A stretch of 64,000 nucleotides of DNA, taken from the NCBI GenBank assembly GCA_947259495.1, contig CAMYLV010000002.1:85922-149921 (forward strand), written 5' to 3'. Below are positions 18,577 through 27,435 of this stretch, in pieces. The stretch's first letter is position 1, and each line of letters begins with the position of its first letter. Source of the stretch: an uncultured Desulfobacterales bacterium. GTDB lineage: Bacteria > Desulfobacterota > Desulfobacteria > Desulfobacterales > JAHEIW01. The notes below the pieces were generated by a model. That model was not told the DNA's origin. It searched no databases and was given only the letters and a program-made list of their open reading frames with translations. The position numbers and the translations under genes were made by a program.

Positions 18577-19282
18577 AATGTTTCGTCGCTAATTTAGGCG
18601 TAATTTTGTGTGAATTTACACCCAGGCTTGGAATTTCTTTGTAAAAATAGGCCGGATTCTCTCAGATACGGCAGGCTCTATGCGGTTGCCCGGTGGCTAC
18701 CGAACCACAGATGACGCAAATAAAAATGCGCAAGCGATCCTTTTCTATGCGTATGCGATCGACCATCTTGGCGCAGAAAATGCCCATCGCATGGCTCGCT
18801 CTTTTGAGTTTTTTTTGGCCAAAAGCCCACTTTTTGTTATCAAATTGATGCCGCTTTCAGGTATATGCCCCAAACATTGGGCATATCCCCTAGCCGCGCG
18901 CGATGTCCACCGGCGGTATTTAAGTTTCAAATTATCAATTTATACAATAATTTAAGACTATTATATTTTTTTAAAAATCACCCGCGATGGTTTGGCAAAC
19001 CATTTGCTCTCTCAATTCAGCAAGCAACAAGATCGGGGTTATTCGCTTGCTAACCTTTATCAGCATAAAGATTAGCCATCGGGGCAGTCGCTTCGACCGC
19101 TTTCTATGCCGGCGCGCCGGCCTGTATAAATATATAGAGTAAGATCTCTAACATCATCCATTTGGCTTGTTGTTCGGATCTGAAGATAAATAGCTTTATG
19201 CAGGTTGGCGCCTTATTTTTTCTGAAAATGGCTCGCAGCAGGGGGATATCAAGGGCGGCAAGAAAAACGCTCGGTCGGCCCC
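18577..19282. other. Gene-free intergenic stretch with two palindromes
   Basis: About 700 bp between the AFOR promoter and the stop of the OmpA-family gene. Short ORFs at 18680-18955 (+) and 18745-18930 (-) overlap each other, lack ribosome sites and show no motif. Two symmetric sites stand out: ATGGTTTGGCAAACCAT (18987-19003, 8 bp arms around one base) and GCCGGCGCGCCGGC (19108-19121, perfect). No terminator with a T-run was found after the OmpA gene. Confidence 0.5.
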
Positions 19283-21196
19283 TTAATGCATCTTTACCTT
19301 AAAGGTGACCGCGCGATTAAAAAAGCGGGCCTGTTCATTTGTTTCTTCTTTCAGGGGGTCGCTCGTCCCCACCCCTTTGGCATTGAAATTTTCGTTAACA
19401 AGGCCCTTAGAAGTTAAAATTGCCAGTATGGTTTTAGCCCGCTGGCGGCTGATTTGCATATTTAATTCTTCTGTTCCGGTGCTGTCCGAGTGGCCGATGA
19501 TTTCGATCCGATAGTTCCGTCCAACCGCCTTGGCTAAGGTATCAAATTCCTTAAATTGCTTGATTAACTGATCGATGCCGGCCTGCTGGCCCGGCGCAAG
19601 CTCTTTGTGTCCGGCCTTGAAGAACAATGTCTGTTGGTCAATTTTTTGCTTGATCTGGTTTAGCCGCTCAATGTGCGTAGTGATAAGCCGATCAAATTGG
19701 AAATCTGAAATGCTCGGTATGGATTTGATCTTTTTTTGAACATCCACCAGCCACTGCTGGCTTGCAGCACCGCGGGCGTGAAGCGTCCTTCCTTTTATTT
19801 CAAGTGTTACCCTCCGGGGCGGTTGCAGTTGCGTTTCAATATCCAGCAGCTCGGAGTCATCATATTTTTCTACCCAGGGAAAAGCGGACACCTGTTTGCG
19901 GCTGGTTTCGATCCACTGATGCAGGGCGGCCCCCTTGGCGTGCAGGGCACCATTTTTAAATTCCAGTTTGACGGTTTCAGGCGGGCTGAGAGCTGCATTC
20001 AGACGTTGATTGGCGTATTCAGGGAAAAGGGAATAATACGGTTCCCAGTGAAATATAATCTGCTTCGGATGCAGGCCGGACGCGTTCTGTTGGGCTGCTG
20101 GATCCGGTGCCAGAGGATCTTTCAGGCCATAGATATGGTGTTTGCCGTCCCTTTTTTCGACGTTTGTGACGACGACACCCGGTTGATCGCGCAGCTCGGA
20201 GACATATTGTGACCAGCGACGATGGTCTCGGTAGCTGTTCAGCGACCATCCCCCCAGCAAGATCAAGAAAAGGGCCATAACGAGCAACAGCAGATAAGGC
20301 GGCTTTTGTTTTTCTTTTTTGAACTGAGCTTCTAGACAGTCTTCAAGAATGTAACGAATTTCTTCAAATGGCGCGGAGTTTCCGTCAAAATACTTCATGG
20401 CTTCAGGTAGTCTGAAATGAATTTCCTCCAGAGCATCTTTTAATACGTTTTGCAGGTTTACCGGCGGATTTCCGCGAATGACAGCTGCCAAAAACGCATG
20501 CGGCCCGTGTTCGATCCAGACACTGCGCTCGCCCACGCGCAGTGTCTCGAGGGTTTCGTCGGTTGTTGCACCAAATGAATCCTGCACAAAATCCTTGATG
20601 GCGGTCAACATGCTGGAGACCAGATCCGGATCGTCGGCGATAACTGTTTGGGCCGCGATCTGTTGCAGGACCAGGCCGGTTTCGCGATGAATGAGAAACA
20701 CCTGTTCGACCTGGTAAATGAGCGTATGCAGCAGCACAACCTCGGCAAACGGTTTCTGAGTTCTGAGCGCTTCGAGTCGCCACTTCAGGCCGTTTATGGA
20801 TAAGCTATGTTCAAGGATCTGGTTGAAGCTTTGGATCATCCCTTGGATGGCCGAGGCAATGGCTCTGCGGATGGCCGGTCCCATAACCGGAAAGAGCGCA
20901 TCCACCAGCACTTGGCGGTCTCTTTTAATGGAAGATTTGATCGCATTTTCCGTGATGGGCTCCAAAGCCATTTCAATTTTTTTATCATGTGCAGCGCGCA
21001 GTGAAATGGCTTCCGGCAGAACCTGGCTGACGTCTTTGGCATGTAGATCGGGGGTGTCCAGACGCTTTTGTAAATCGTCCAGCTGCGCTTGAATGGGTTT
21101 AAGCAGCAGCTCGCGCAGTTCATTTAAAGCGTCCTGCGGCTTGTGGGAATCCGGCGACCCCGTTTTTTGACTTTGATCGTCAGTCGAATCACTCAT
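19283..21196 (-). CDS. OmpA-family membrane protein with cytoplasmic roadblock-like region and BON-like repeats
   Basis: 637 aa in a layout I read as follows: a charged helical N-terminus (about 20-150, LRELLLKPIQAQLDDLQKRL); a mixed alpha/beta region (about 155-260, with VEQVFLIHRETGLVLQQIAA, ERSVWIEHGPHAFLAAVIRG) that resembles a roadblock/LC7 fold; one membrane span (about 300-319); two tandem BON-like repeats (each with a GxxLHAxGAAxxQW core); and a C-terminal OmpA peptidoglycan-binding domain (about 521-637, IIGHSDSTGTEELNMQISRQRA). The N-terminus is cytoplasmic and the C-terminus periplasmic. It overlaps the coiled-coil gene by 8 bp and is divergent from a Ras-like GTPase. The roadblock assignment is my inference. 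Confidence 0.8.
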   Translation of the reverse strand: MSDSTDDQSQKTGSPDSHKPQDALNELRELLLKPIQAQLDDLQKRLDTPDLHAKDVSQVLPEAISLRAAHDKKIEMALEPITENAIKSSIKRDRQVLVDALFPVMGPAIRRAIASAIQGMIQSFNQILEHSLSINGLKWRLEALRTQKPFAEVVLLHTLIYQVEQVFLIHRETGLVLQQIAAQTVIADDPDLVSSMLTAIKDFVQDSFGATTDETLETLRVGERSVWIEHGPHAFLAAVIRGNPPVNLQNVLKDALEEIHFRLPEAMKYFDGNSAPFEEIRYILEDCLEAQFKKEKQKPPYLLLLVMALFLILLGGWSLNSYRDHRRWSQYVSELRDQPGVVVTNVEKRDGKHHIYGLKDPLAPDPAAQQNASGLHPKQIIFHWEPYYSLFPEYANQRLNAALSPPETVKLEFKNGALHAKGAALHQWIETSRKQVSAFPWVEKYDDSELLDIETQLQPPRRVTLEIKGRTLHARGAASQQWLVDVQKKIKSIPSISDFQFDRLITTHIERLNQIKQKIDQQTLFFKAGHKELAPGQQAGIDQLIKQFKEFDTLAKAVGRNYRIEIIGHSDSTGTEELNMQISRQRAKTILAILTSKGLVNENFNAKGVGTSDPLKEETNEQARFFNRAVTFKVKMH

Positions 21197-21833
21197 GCTT
21201 CAAATCACCTGCTGCCAGGTTGAATTTTTCGGCCAGTTCATTGGATGTGCGCACGGCCAGCTCCATCAACAGTTCAGATAGGGTTGTCCGTGCTACTTTA
21301 TCTGCATTGAGTTCATTGAATGCCTGTTTGAGTGCCTTGGAAGCGTCGTCTTGCTTTTCGACGATTTCGTTGGATAAATCTTTGGAGGCCTCTAACAGTT
21401 GCTGCCGTAATTCGCGCGTGTCTTTACTTTGTTTTTCTTCCAGCTGCTCGACATTTTTAGATATGAGTCGCATTGAATCTTTAAACTCTTTGGATAATTT
21501 TTTGGCGGACGCATCGCGCATGGATTGCTCATTTTTGAGTCGATCGCTGAGCGCTTCGACTTCTTTTTTGATAAATATCTCAATTGAATCCAAACGTTTA
21601 TGCGTTGCATCGCGTAATTCCGTTAGCTTTTTCTGCAGGCCATCTTCCAGGCGCGCAAATCGTTTTTCATAATCCTGCATCTGATTGCCGAAAATAATCT
21701 CTCTGATTTTGTCGACACTCTGGGTTTCTGTTGCTTCTTGAGCGCAATCCTGAAGTCGTCTGCCCGGGGGGCAGTCAGTAGAAGAATTATCTTTCGAAGA
21801 TGATGGGCGGGTTTTTTTCTTGGCCTTTGTCAC
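21189..21833 (-). CDS. Coiled-coil protein paired with OmpA/GTPase module
   Basis: 214 aa, no signal peptide or membrane segment. After a Lys/Ser-rich N-terminus there is FGNQMQDYEKRFARLEDGLQ and then a long heptad-patterned coiled coil (about residues 50-180), ending in a helical tail. I recall similar proteins beside OmpA-family genes in other bacteria but cannot name a characterised member. The 8 bp overlap with the OmpA gene downstream implies coupled translation and a shared complex; a cytoplasmic scaffold binding the N-terminal part of the OmpA protein is plausible. The start at 21833 is the first ATG; GGAGC lies about 7 nt before it. Confidence 0.6.
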   Translation of the reverse strand: MTKAKKKTRPSSSKDNSSTDCPPGRRLQDCAQEATETQSVDKIREIIFGNQMQDYEKRFARLEDGLQKKLTELRDATHKRLDSIEIFIKKEVEALSDRLKNEQSMRDASAKKLSKEFKDSMRLISKNVEQLEEKQSKDTRELRQQLLEASKDLSNEIVEKQDDASKALKQAFNELNADKVARTTLSELLMELAVRTSNELAEKFNLAAGDLKHE

Positions 21834-22216
21834 CGGTTTGCTCCTTTCATTTTAAATCAGAAGCAATCTCAAAAATACTCCGGCAAACCGTATACAGGTG
21901 GTTTGTTTTTTTTGGGACCACTTCCAATGGATTGAATATCGGGTTGCACCGATGCCGGAAATCGAATACTTTTTCACTTTTATGCTAAAAGTCGAACTTT
22001 TTCAAGGAAATTTAACCTGTTGTGAAGTTTTAAAATTTTTGCTATTGAGAAAGAAAGTTAAGGCGCGTTGTTAAATTGCGGTTGCGCTGTGCCCTGTGCA
22101 TATGTATGCCTGTTGGTCAATTGTAGAACAGGCATGCGATAAATGAGTGGTTTCTGCTTGGCGCTGAAAGTTCAACTCGTTTGCTACGGTTTTTCACTAA
22201 ACTTAGCGGTGGTCAA
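21834..22216. other. Divergent control region of the OmpA/GTPase module
   Basis: A 383 bp region between divergent operons. It contains a perfect inverted repeat at 22106-22135 (listed separately). A GG-N10-GC spacing at 22149-22162 was seen but lacks a good TTGC box. No small gene is supported. Confidence 0.5.
22106..22135. repeat. Inverted repeat, possible operator
   Basis: ATGCCTGTT and AACAGGCAT form perfect 9 bp arms around a 12-base AT-rich centre, about 80 bp before the GTPase start. The two half-sites are about two helical turns apart centre to centre, as expected for a dimeric regulator; there is no following T-run, so a terminator is unlikely. Confidence 0.5.
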
Positions 22217-22747
22217 ATGGCTTCTGTCAAGAAAAAAATTTGCCTGTTAGGGTCGTTTGCAGTTGGGAAAACCAGCCTGATCGAACGCTTTGTCTACGAC
22301 CGGTTTGATGAAAAATATTTAACCACTATCGGCGTCAAAATCAGTCAAAAAGCGTTGCCACCGATTCAAGTTCCGAATAGCGGCCAGATGATTCAGCATA
22401 CCTTTCTCATCTGGGACATTGCCGCCCTGGAAAAATTTGACAGTGCGGTGATGAACTACTTCCGCGGCGCCGCAGGTGCCCTGGTCGTTGCCGATCTGAC
22501 CCGGCCGGAAACCATCGGGTACATCAATGAAGTATGCGACCGGTTTAAGTCCATCAATCCGGACGCAATCGTGGTCGTTTTGGGCAATAAGCTGGATATT
22601 TTCAAGGAAGATAAAAAAACGCTCACTGCCCTGAAAACAACAGCCGCAGATTATGAGACCGATTTGATTTTAACCAGCGCCAAGACCGGCGAGCAGGTTG
22701 AACAGGCATTTATGAACCTGTCACAAAAAATTGGGTGCCCTCAATGA
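22217..22747 (+). CDS. Ras/Rab-like small GTPase with altered G3 motif
   Basis: 176 aa from ATG 22217 (GGTGG 5 nt upstream; an earlier in-frame ATG at 22181 adds 12 residues). G1: GSFAVGKT (12-19). G2: Thr in YLTTIGV (about 36-37). G3: WDIAALEKF (66-74), where Ras proteins have WDTAGQExF, so the DxxG glycine is Ala and the catalytic Gln is Leu. G4: NKLD (114-117). G5: TSAK (153-156). It should bind GTP, but intrinsic hydrolysis is expected to be weak. It overlaps the sigma-54 activator gene by ATGA and is divergent from the OmpA/coiled-coil pair. No lipid-anchor motif is present. Confidence 0.88.
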   Translation: MASVKKKICLLGSFAVGKTSLIERFVYDRFDEKYLTTIGVKISQKALPPIQVPNSGQMIQHTFLIWDIAALEKFDSAVMNYFRGAAGALVVADLTRPETIGYINEVCDRFKSINPDAIVVVLGNKLDIFKEDKKTLTALKTTAADYETDLILTSAKTGEQVEQAFMNLSQKIGCPQ

Positions 22748-24114
22748 GTGATGCCTTAGAGCAATTGTTGGCCTACAAAAATTTAGGGACCGTTATTTTT
22801 AACGAGCAGTTCAATATCGTCGAGGCGGATAAACGGGCGCACGAAATTTTTGTATCTATCGGGCCACGACTGAGCAAAGGTAATTTGCTGGACTTTTTCC
22901 CCGAATTGATTGGCAGTGAAGATTTTCTAAATCAAATCATACAGCAAAAAAAAAGCGATTTTCATCTGGAATTTATTAATCGCTCCACGGGCGATGAGCG
23001 TTCTACTTATTTTAATTTGCTCGTTCTGCCGGACAAACAGCCGAATCATGGACTTCTCATACTCGAGGATGCTACGGATCAGGCATTGGCTGCCCAGGGA
23101 TTGAATCAACAAAGATATGAACTTTATCTTTACAAATGCGATCCGGAATTTCGCAAGCAGTTTCTGAGCGAAAGCATTTTGGGCAACTCAGAAGCCATTC
23201 AGCTCGTCCGCGAAACAATTCAAAAACTCAGCAGATTCCCATCGGCCACGGTTTTGCTGATGGGGGAAACCGGCTCGGGAAAAAACCTGGCTGCCCGTGT
23301 TCTCCACTATAGTTCGATGTCAGCCGATGCGCCCTTTGTTGAAATTAATTGTGCCGCGCTTCCGGAGCATCTAATTGAATCAGAGCTTTTCGGATACGAA
23401 AAAGGTGCGTTTACGCACGCGGTGACCGCAAAGCGCGGGTTATTGGAGGAAGCCCAGGGCGGCACCCTGTTTTTGGATGAAATCGGTGAAATGCCGCTCA
23501 GCATGCAGGCCAAGCTACTGAATGCGCTTGAAACCAAACAATTCCGCCGTCTGGGCAGCACCAAATCCATTGAAGCCGACATTCGCGTCATCGCGGCCAC
23601 GAATCGCAATTTACAAAATGAGGTAGAAGAAAAGCGTTTTCGTGAAGATCTTTTTTACCGGTTAAATGTCGTCTCTATGACCATGCCTCCCCTGCGGGAG
23701 CTGGGAGCGGATATTATGATCATTTCCGAATATCTGTTGAAACTATTTAATGTTGAGTTCAAAAAAGACGTCAGGGGATTTACCGAGGATGCGCGTCATA
23801 TTTTACTCGGCTATTCCTGGCCCGGTAACGTCAGAGAGTTAAGCAATTGCCTGGAAAGGGCCATGATATTTACCGATCAAGACACACTGGATGCTTCTGC
23901 GCTTATTATTTCTGGAACACAAGCCCGACCGGGCAAACATCAAGCGCACCAATGGACCGTCCCGCCCGGCGGTATTGTATTGGAGGATGTGGAGCGGCAG
24001 CTGATTTTGTCGGCTTTAGAGCAATCCGACCATAATAAAAGCAAGGCCGCCCGACTGTTGGGCTTGACCCGTGACACGTTGCGATACCGTCTGGATAAAT
24101 ACCAGCTCTCATAA
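22744..24114 (+). CDS. PAS-containing sigma-54-dependent activator
   Basis: 456 aa from the ATG at 22744 that overlaps the GTPase stop (ATGA). Domains: PAS-like sensor (about 8-110); AAA+ with Walker A GETGSGK (174-180), the L1 loop GAFTHA (211-216), Walker [12 protein letters not shown] and sensor II region; and a Fis-type HTH at the C-terminus ([20 protein letters not shown]). It should be an ATP-driven activator of sigma-54 RNA polymerase. The L1 loop reads GAFTHA rather than GAFTGA, a position that touches sigma-54. No receiver domain is present, so the PAS domain or the coupled GTPase is the likely input. A sigma-54-like promoter lies 138 bp downstream. Confidence 0.92.
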   Translation: MSDALEQLLAYKNLGTVIFNEQFNIVEADKRAHEIFVSIGPRLSKGNLLDFFPELIGSEDFLNQIIQQKKSDFHLEFINRSTGDERSTYFNLLVLPDKQPNHGLLILEDATDQALAAQGLNQQRYELYLYKCDPEFRKQFLSESILGNSEAIQLVRETIQKLSRFPSATVLLMGETGSGKNLAARVLHYSSMSADAPFVEINCAALPEHLIESELFGYEKGAFTHAVTAKRGLLEEAQGGTLFLDEIGEMPLSMQAKLLNALETKQFRRLGSTKSIEADIRVIAATNRNLQNEVEEKRFREDLFYRLNVVSMTMPPLRELGADIMIISEYLLKLFNVEFKKDVRGFTEDARHILLGYSWPGNVRELSNCLERAMIFTDQDTLDASALIISGTQARPGKHQAHQWTVPPGGIVLEDVERQLILSALEQSDHNKSKAARLLGLTRDTLRYRLDKYQLS

Positions 24115-24251
24115 TTCTTCTGCGCCATTTACCCCATCACCTTCGGCAATATCCCCCGGTTCGTTTTTTTTCTGGCGCCATCCCATCTGATTCAGATAAA
24201 ATAATTTATTAATACCGAATACTTATAGAATATCCCCAATCCGGATCAGAA

Positions 24252-24267
24252 TGGCATGATACTTGTT
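24252..24267 (+). promoter_or_regulatory. Sigma-54-type promoter (-24/-12)
   Basis: TGGCAT, five bases, then TTGTT: GG-N10-GT against the consensus TGGCAC-N5-TTGC. The start site would be near 24278, 16 nt before the ATG of the zinc-ribbon gene, with GGAG inside that short leader. It lies directly downstream of a sigma-54 activator gene. Confidence 0.55.
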
Positions 24268-24293
24268 TATGAATACAACCACGTGGAGCTGCT

Positions 24294-24446
24294 ATGAAAC
24301 TGATTTGCCCAAAATGTGGGAAAGTGCAGAACGTGAACAAAGATGAGATGATGGGCCGCTACATTGTCTGCAGACATTGCCGCTATGCGTTTAAGTGGGA
24401 AAAAAACCTAAGGCGCCAGGATGATGATAAACCCCATCCGGCTTAG
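24294..24446 (+). CDS. Small zinc-ribbon protein (50 aa)
   Basis: MKLICPKCGKVQNVNKDEMM is followed by IVCRHCRYAF, so two CxxC knuckles (Cys 5/8 and 26/29) spaced 18 residues apart form a likely zinc ribbon; the tail is charged (RRQDDDKPHPA). GGAG lies 7 nt before the ATG and a sigma-54-like promoter is just upstream. Its stop overlaps the stop of the convergent aminotransferase. It may bind nucleic acid or a protein partner, like small regulatory zinc ribbons; no closer assignment is possible. Its position directly after the sigma-54 activator suggests it is a target. Confidence 0.7.
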   Translation: MKLICPKCGKVQNVNKDEMMGRYIVCRHCRYAFKWEKNLRRQDDDKPHPA

Positions 24447-25636
24447 TCTTCAATGAATGCCTTAAATTTCGCGAGCCCTTCTTCGATTTCGGATTTATCG
24501 ATTCCCGAATACGCCAGACGGATATAGGCGTTCTTCTCACCCTCTAAAGGACGGCCGAAATGTAAGCGCGAGCAAAATGATACGCCGGTTGCGGTCAAAA
24601 CACTTCTTCTGAATTCCTCGTAGTCGTATAGGCCTTTTTGCTGCATGGCAGCGGTCACATTTGGGAAAAGGTAAAAAGTGGCATTGGGCCGAAAGCAGTG
24701 AATGCCGTCAATTGAATTTAAGATGTCCACCGCGGCATCCCGTCTTTTTTTTAGCGTGTCAAGGATTTGTCGGACTTCGGTCTGATCACCGGTGAGCCCA
24801 GCAATGGCGCCGTATTGAATAAAATGATTCGGGCAGGATTCATCGTTGACGTTTAATTTGGCAATCACATCGATAATCTCTTTGGGGCCGATGGCGGCGC
24901 CCAGACGCCAGCCGGTCATGGCAAACTTTTTAGAGAAGGTGTACAGGATGATGCTGCGCTCAGCCATACCCGGCAGTGCAGCGAAGGAGGTGCTTTGGCC
25001 CGCATAGCGGATGTCAAAATAGGCTTCGTCGCACAAAACAAAAAGGTTGTGTTTGCTCACCAGCTTAGCCAGTTTTTGCAGTTCCTCCATCGCACATTCG
25101 GCGCCGGTGGGGTTTTGCAGGTCATTGAGGATCAGCAGTTTGGTTTTCGGTGTAATTTTTTTGGCAAGCTTTTCAATATCGATGTCAAAGTTATCTTCGC
25201 CTTCAAGATAACTATAGGGAACAGCAATACCGCCGTTGAACTCGATCTGCGATTCATAAATTGGATATCCGGGATTGGGGTAGAGCACTTCATCGCCCGG
25301 ATTCATCAGCGCCAGAATAAACTTGCCGATTGTGGGTTTACCGCCGGGCTGAATGGCTACATTTTCCATTGAATACGGTATCCCGCGCGCAGCGCTCACA
25401 TCAGCCGCCAGAATTTCACGCAATTGCGGTATGCCGGCATTGGGGCAATAGCCGGTCTTGCCGTCTTGCATGGCTTTGATGGCGCCCTCCATAACATTGG
25501 CCGGTGTCAAAATATTCATATCACCCAGATGGAATGGATACACCTTGTTGCCCTTGGCTGCAAAGGCAGCCGCTTCGGCCGATACCGCAAATGCGGTTTC
25601 GGTACCCAACTTCTGAATTCGCTTTGCTATTTCCAT
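24443..25636 (-). CDS. Class I/II PLP-dependent aminotransferase
   Basis: 397 aa fold-type I aminotransferase. YPFHLGDMNI, GYCPNAGIPQLREILAADV and NPGYPIYESQI give the PLP and substrate regions; NDLQNPTGAE contains the conserved NPTG; CDEAYFDIRY the cofactor Asp/Tyr; and TFSKKFAMTGWRLG the Schiff-base lysine; YIRLAYSG holds the carboxylate-binding Arg. It resembles aspartate/alanine aminotransferases. AGGA is 7 nt before the ATG. Substrate is not certain (aspartate, alanine or an aromatic acid). It converges with the zinc-ribbon gene, with overlapping stops. Confidence 0.9.
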   Translation of the reverse strand: MEIAKRIQKLGTETAFAVSAEAAAFAAKGNKVYPFHLGDMNILTPANVMEGAIKAMQDGKTGYCPNAGIPQLREILAADVSAARGIPYSMENVAIQPGGKPTIGKFILALMNPGDEVLYPNPGYPIYESQIEFNGGIAVPYSYLEGEDNFDIDIEKLAKKITPKTKLLILNDLQNPTGAECAMEELQKLAKLVSKHNLFVLCDEAYFDIRYAGQSTSFAALPGMAERSIILYTFSKKFAMTGWRLGAAIGPKEIIDVIAKLNVNDESCPNHFIQYGAIAGLTGDQTEVRQILDTLKKRRDAAVDILNSIDGIHCFRPNATFYLFPNVTAAMQQKGLYDYEEFRRSVLTATGVSFCSRLHFGRPLEGEKNAYIRLAYSGIDKSEIEEGLAKFKAFIED

Positions 25637-26052
25637 ATGATTTTCCTATCTGAGGATTGATGCGCACGTTATCTCGTTGAATTGATAAGCGTAACCATAG
25701 ACCAAAAAGACAAATTCTTCAACCCGCTAAATCCAATCAACCGTGTCGACTGCCATTCCAAAAAATAATGTCACCTTAATCGGTGCGGGTGTGACCGGGT
25801 GCAAAGCATACGGTTAAAAACACCCCATTACGGAATTGGGGTACAAGTGGTTGTAGAAAAAAACGTTGGAACAACGGAACGTATTTTAACAACCACTATC
25901 AAATCCCGAATTTTTATTTTGCGGGTCGCTTCCATCAGGTACCGATTCAGCTGCTTTTTGATTTCAATTTAAGTTCCGGATGTGTTCAGCCGATATTGCC
26001 TATAAGCTGTCGGAATTACATTATGATACAAAAAATACATAAGGAACGCGCT
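25637..26052. other. Structured leader region before CheD-like/HDOD pair
   Basis: A 416 bp gap between divergent genes. It includes a hairpin ACCCCATT/AATTGGGGT (about 25822-25842) and a nested structure at 25846-25897 in which AGTGGTTGT pairs with ACAACCACT and CGTTG-GAA-CAACG lies inside. These could be RNA elements or operators. I could not match them to a known riboswitch. Confidence 0.4.
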
Positions 26053-26571
26053 ATGCTGGACACCCATATTTCCCACCAACCGATTTCCGTTATGACCGCG
26101 GTCAACTTTGGCGAGCTAAAGCTCAGCCGAAACCCGGCCGAAACATTGGTGGCCTTTTCTATCGGTGCAGGAATCGGGGTAACCATGTATGATCCGGTTA
26201 TAAAGGTCGGTGGATTGTTGAATTTTGTCCTACCCGATTCCTCAACGATGTCATCATCGCAAGCGCAATTCCACCCGTTTATGTTTGCCGATACCGGTCT
26301 GGCCGCTTTTTCAGATGCGTTGCACAATATCGGAGCGAAAACTGATAATCTAAAAGTGGTGATTGCCGGTGGGGCACAGATAATGGATCAAACCGCCGCA
26401 TTTAATATCGGCCACAAAAACCACCAAGCGGTTACTTCATATTTAGGTGAAAAAAAATTGGCCGTTCATTATGCGGATATCGGCGGTATTTTCATGAGAA
26501 CACTGCGTCTGGATATTGGCAATGGCGACAATCTAATACAGACCTTGGGTCAGACAGAGGCAAAAGTATGA
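26053..26571 (+). CDS. CheD-like protein lacking catalytic Cys and His
   Basis: 172 aa from ATG 26053 (AAGGA 7 nt upstream; an earlier ATG at 25996 is possible). The fold follows CheD: FSIGAGIGVTMYDP (35-48), VGGLLNFVLPDS (52-63), VVIAGGAQI and DIGG. In CheD deamidases the first motif reads GLGSC and the second GGxxH; here the Cys position is Gly42 and the His position Asn57, so deamidation of chemoreceptors is not expected. It may keep a binding role, for example to CheC-like or receptor partners. It overlaps the HDOD gene by ATGA. No other chemotaxis gene is in the window. Confidence 0.75.
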   Translation: MLDTHISHQPISVMTAVNFGELKLSRNPAETLVAFSIGAGIGVTMYDPVIKVGGLLNFVLPDSSTMSSSQAQFHPFMFADTGLAAFSDALHNIGAKTDNLKVVIAGGAQIMDQTAAFNIGHKNHQAVTSYLGEKKLAVHYADIGGIFMRTLRLDIGNGDNLIQTLGQTEAKV

Positions 26572-27419
26572 CCAATGTCGATGATATCATTAGCGGAATT
26601 GATACGCTCAGGCCGATACCGCCTGTGGCGGCCCAGATCATGGCGCTGGCCGAAGATGAGAACAGTTCCATGTCAGAGATTGCCGATCTGATCGTTCATG
26701 ATCCTTCTCTCACCGCCAGCATTTTGAAAATTTGCAATGCAGCTTACTTCGGATTGTCACGGCGGGTTGATTCGGTGCGGGATGCCATCGTTTTGCTGGG
26801 GCTGGATGAGATTATCGAGCTTGTTTTGCTCAACGCAACTGCCGAAAACTTCAGAGATGAACCCGATGGTTATGGCCTCGGCGAGGGAGAACTCTGGCAA
26901 CATGCGGTCTTATCAGCTTATGCGGCCAAAATACTGGCAGAAAGCCATGGATTTACATCCCAAAAGCATCTTGTTTTTACAGCAGCGCTACTCAAAGATA
27001 TCGGAAAAATAATTATGGGCCGGTTCGTGGCATTTTCCTATGAAAAAATTAATATCCTGGTCCATTCAAGAGGATATAGCTTTAATGAAGCTGAAAAAGA
27101 AGTCATCGGCATCAATCATGAAGAACTGGGTGCCCGGGTCGGACAGAAGTGGCGTTTTGGTGATCAACTCATTTACATGATTCGACACCATCACATGACT
27201 GATAAAACCGCCAGAGACGACCCGGAAACTGCCTTGGTGTATCTGGCAGATATTATCTGCATGATGATTGGATTCGGCACCGGCGTGGATGGGCTTGCAT
27301 ATCGTTTCTACAGTGAGGTCCTGGATCGCATGAAACTTACCGAGAAAGATTTGCAAAACGTGATTTTTGATACCGGGCAGCGCCGGCAGAAACTTGATAA
27401 GTTGTTGTACCTGGTATGA
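26568..27419 (+). CDS. HDOD domain protein
   Basis: 283 aa. The first 200 residues form an HDOD domain: LRPIPPVAAQIMALAEDENS, IVHDPSLTASILKICNAAYF, VDSVRDAIVLLGLDEI, and later KDIGK and INHEELGARVGQKW, HHH. HDOD proteins are enzymatically silent HD-fold signal proteins that often act with c-di-GMP, chemotaxis or stress pathways; some HD residues (H..HHM) remain here, so weak metal binding is possible. Translation is coupled to the CheD-like gene through ATGA, suggesting that the two proteins act together. The gene is followed by a 102 bp inverted repeat. Confidence 0.88.
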   Translation: MTNVDDIISGIDTLRPIPPVAAQIMALAEDENSSMSEIADLIVHDPSLTASILKICNAAYFGLSRRVDSVRDAIVLLGLDEIIELVLLNATAENFRDEPDGYGLGEGELWQHAVLSAYAAKILAESHGFTSQKHLVFTAALLKDIGKIIMGRFVAFSYEKINILVHSRGYSFNEAEKEVIGINHEELGARVGQKWRFGDQLIYMIRHHHMTDKTARDDPETALVYLADIICMMIGFGTGVDGLAYRFYSEVLDRMKLTEKDLQNVIFDTGQRRQKLDKLLYLV

Positions 27420-27435
27420 GCCCACATGTCAGACG

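Noticed and set aside
18680-18955. 91 aa plus ORF upstream of AFOR
   Set aside because: Overlaps another open frame on the opposite strand; no ribosome site or motif.
19108-19121. GCCGGCGCGCCGGC palindrome as an operator
   Set aside because: Perfect symmetry, but far from any start and could occur by chance in GC-rich sequence; only noted.
22149-22162. GG-N10-GC spacing before the GTPase
   Set aside because: The -12 half reads TGGC rather than TTGC and the -24 half is TGGTTT; too weak to call a sigma-54 promoter.
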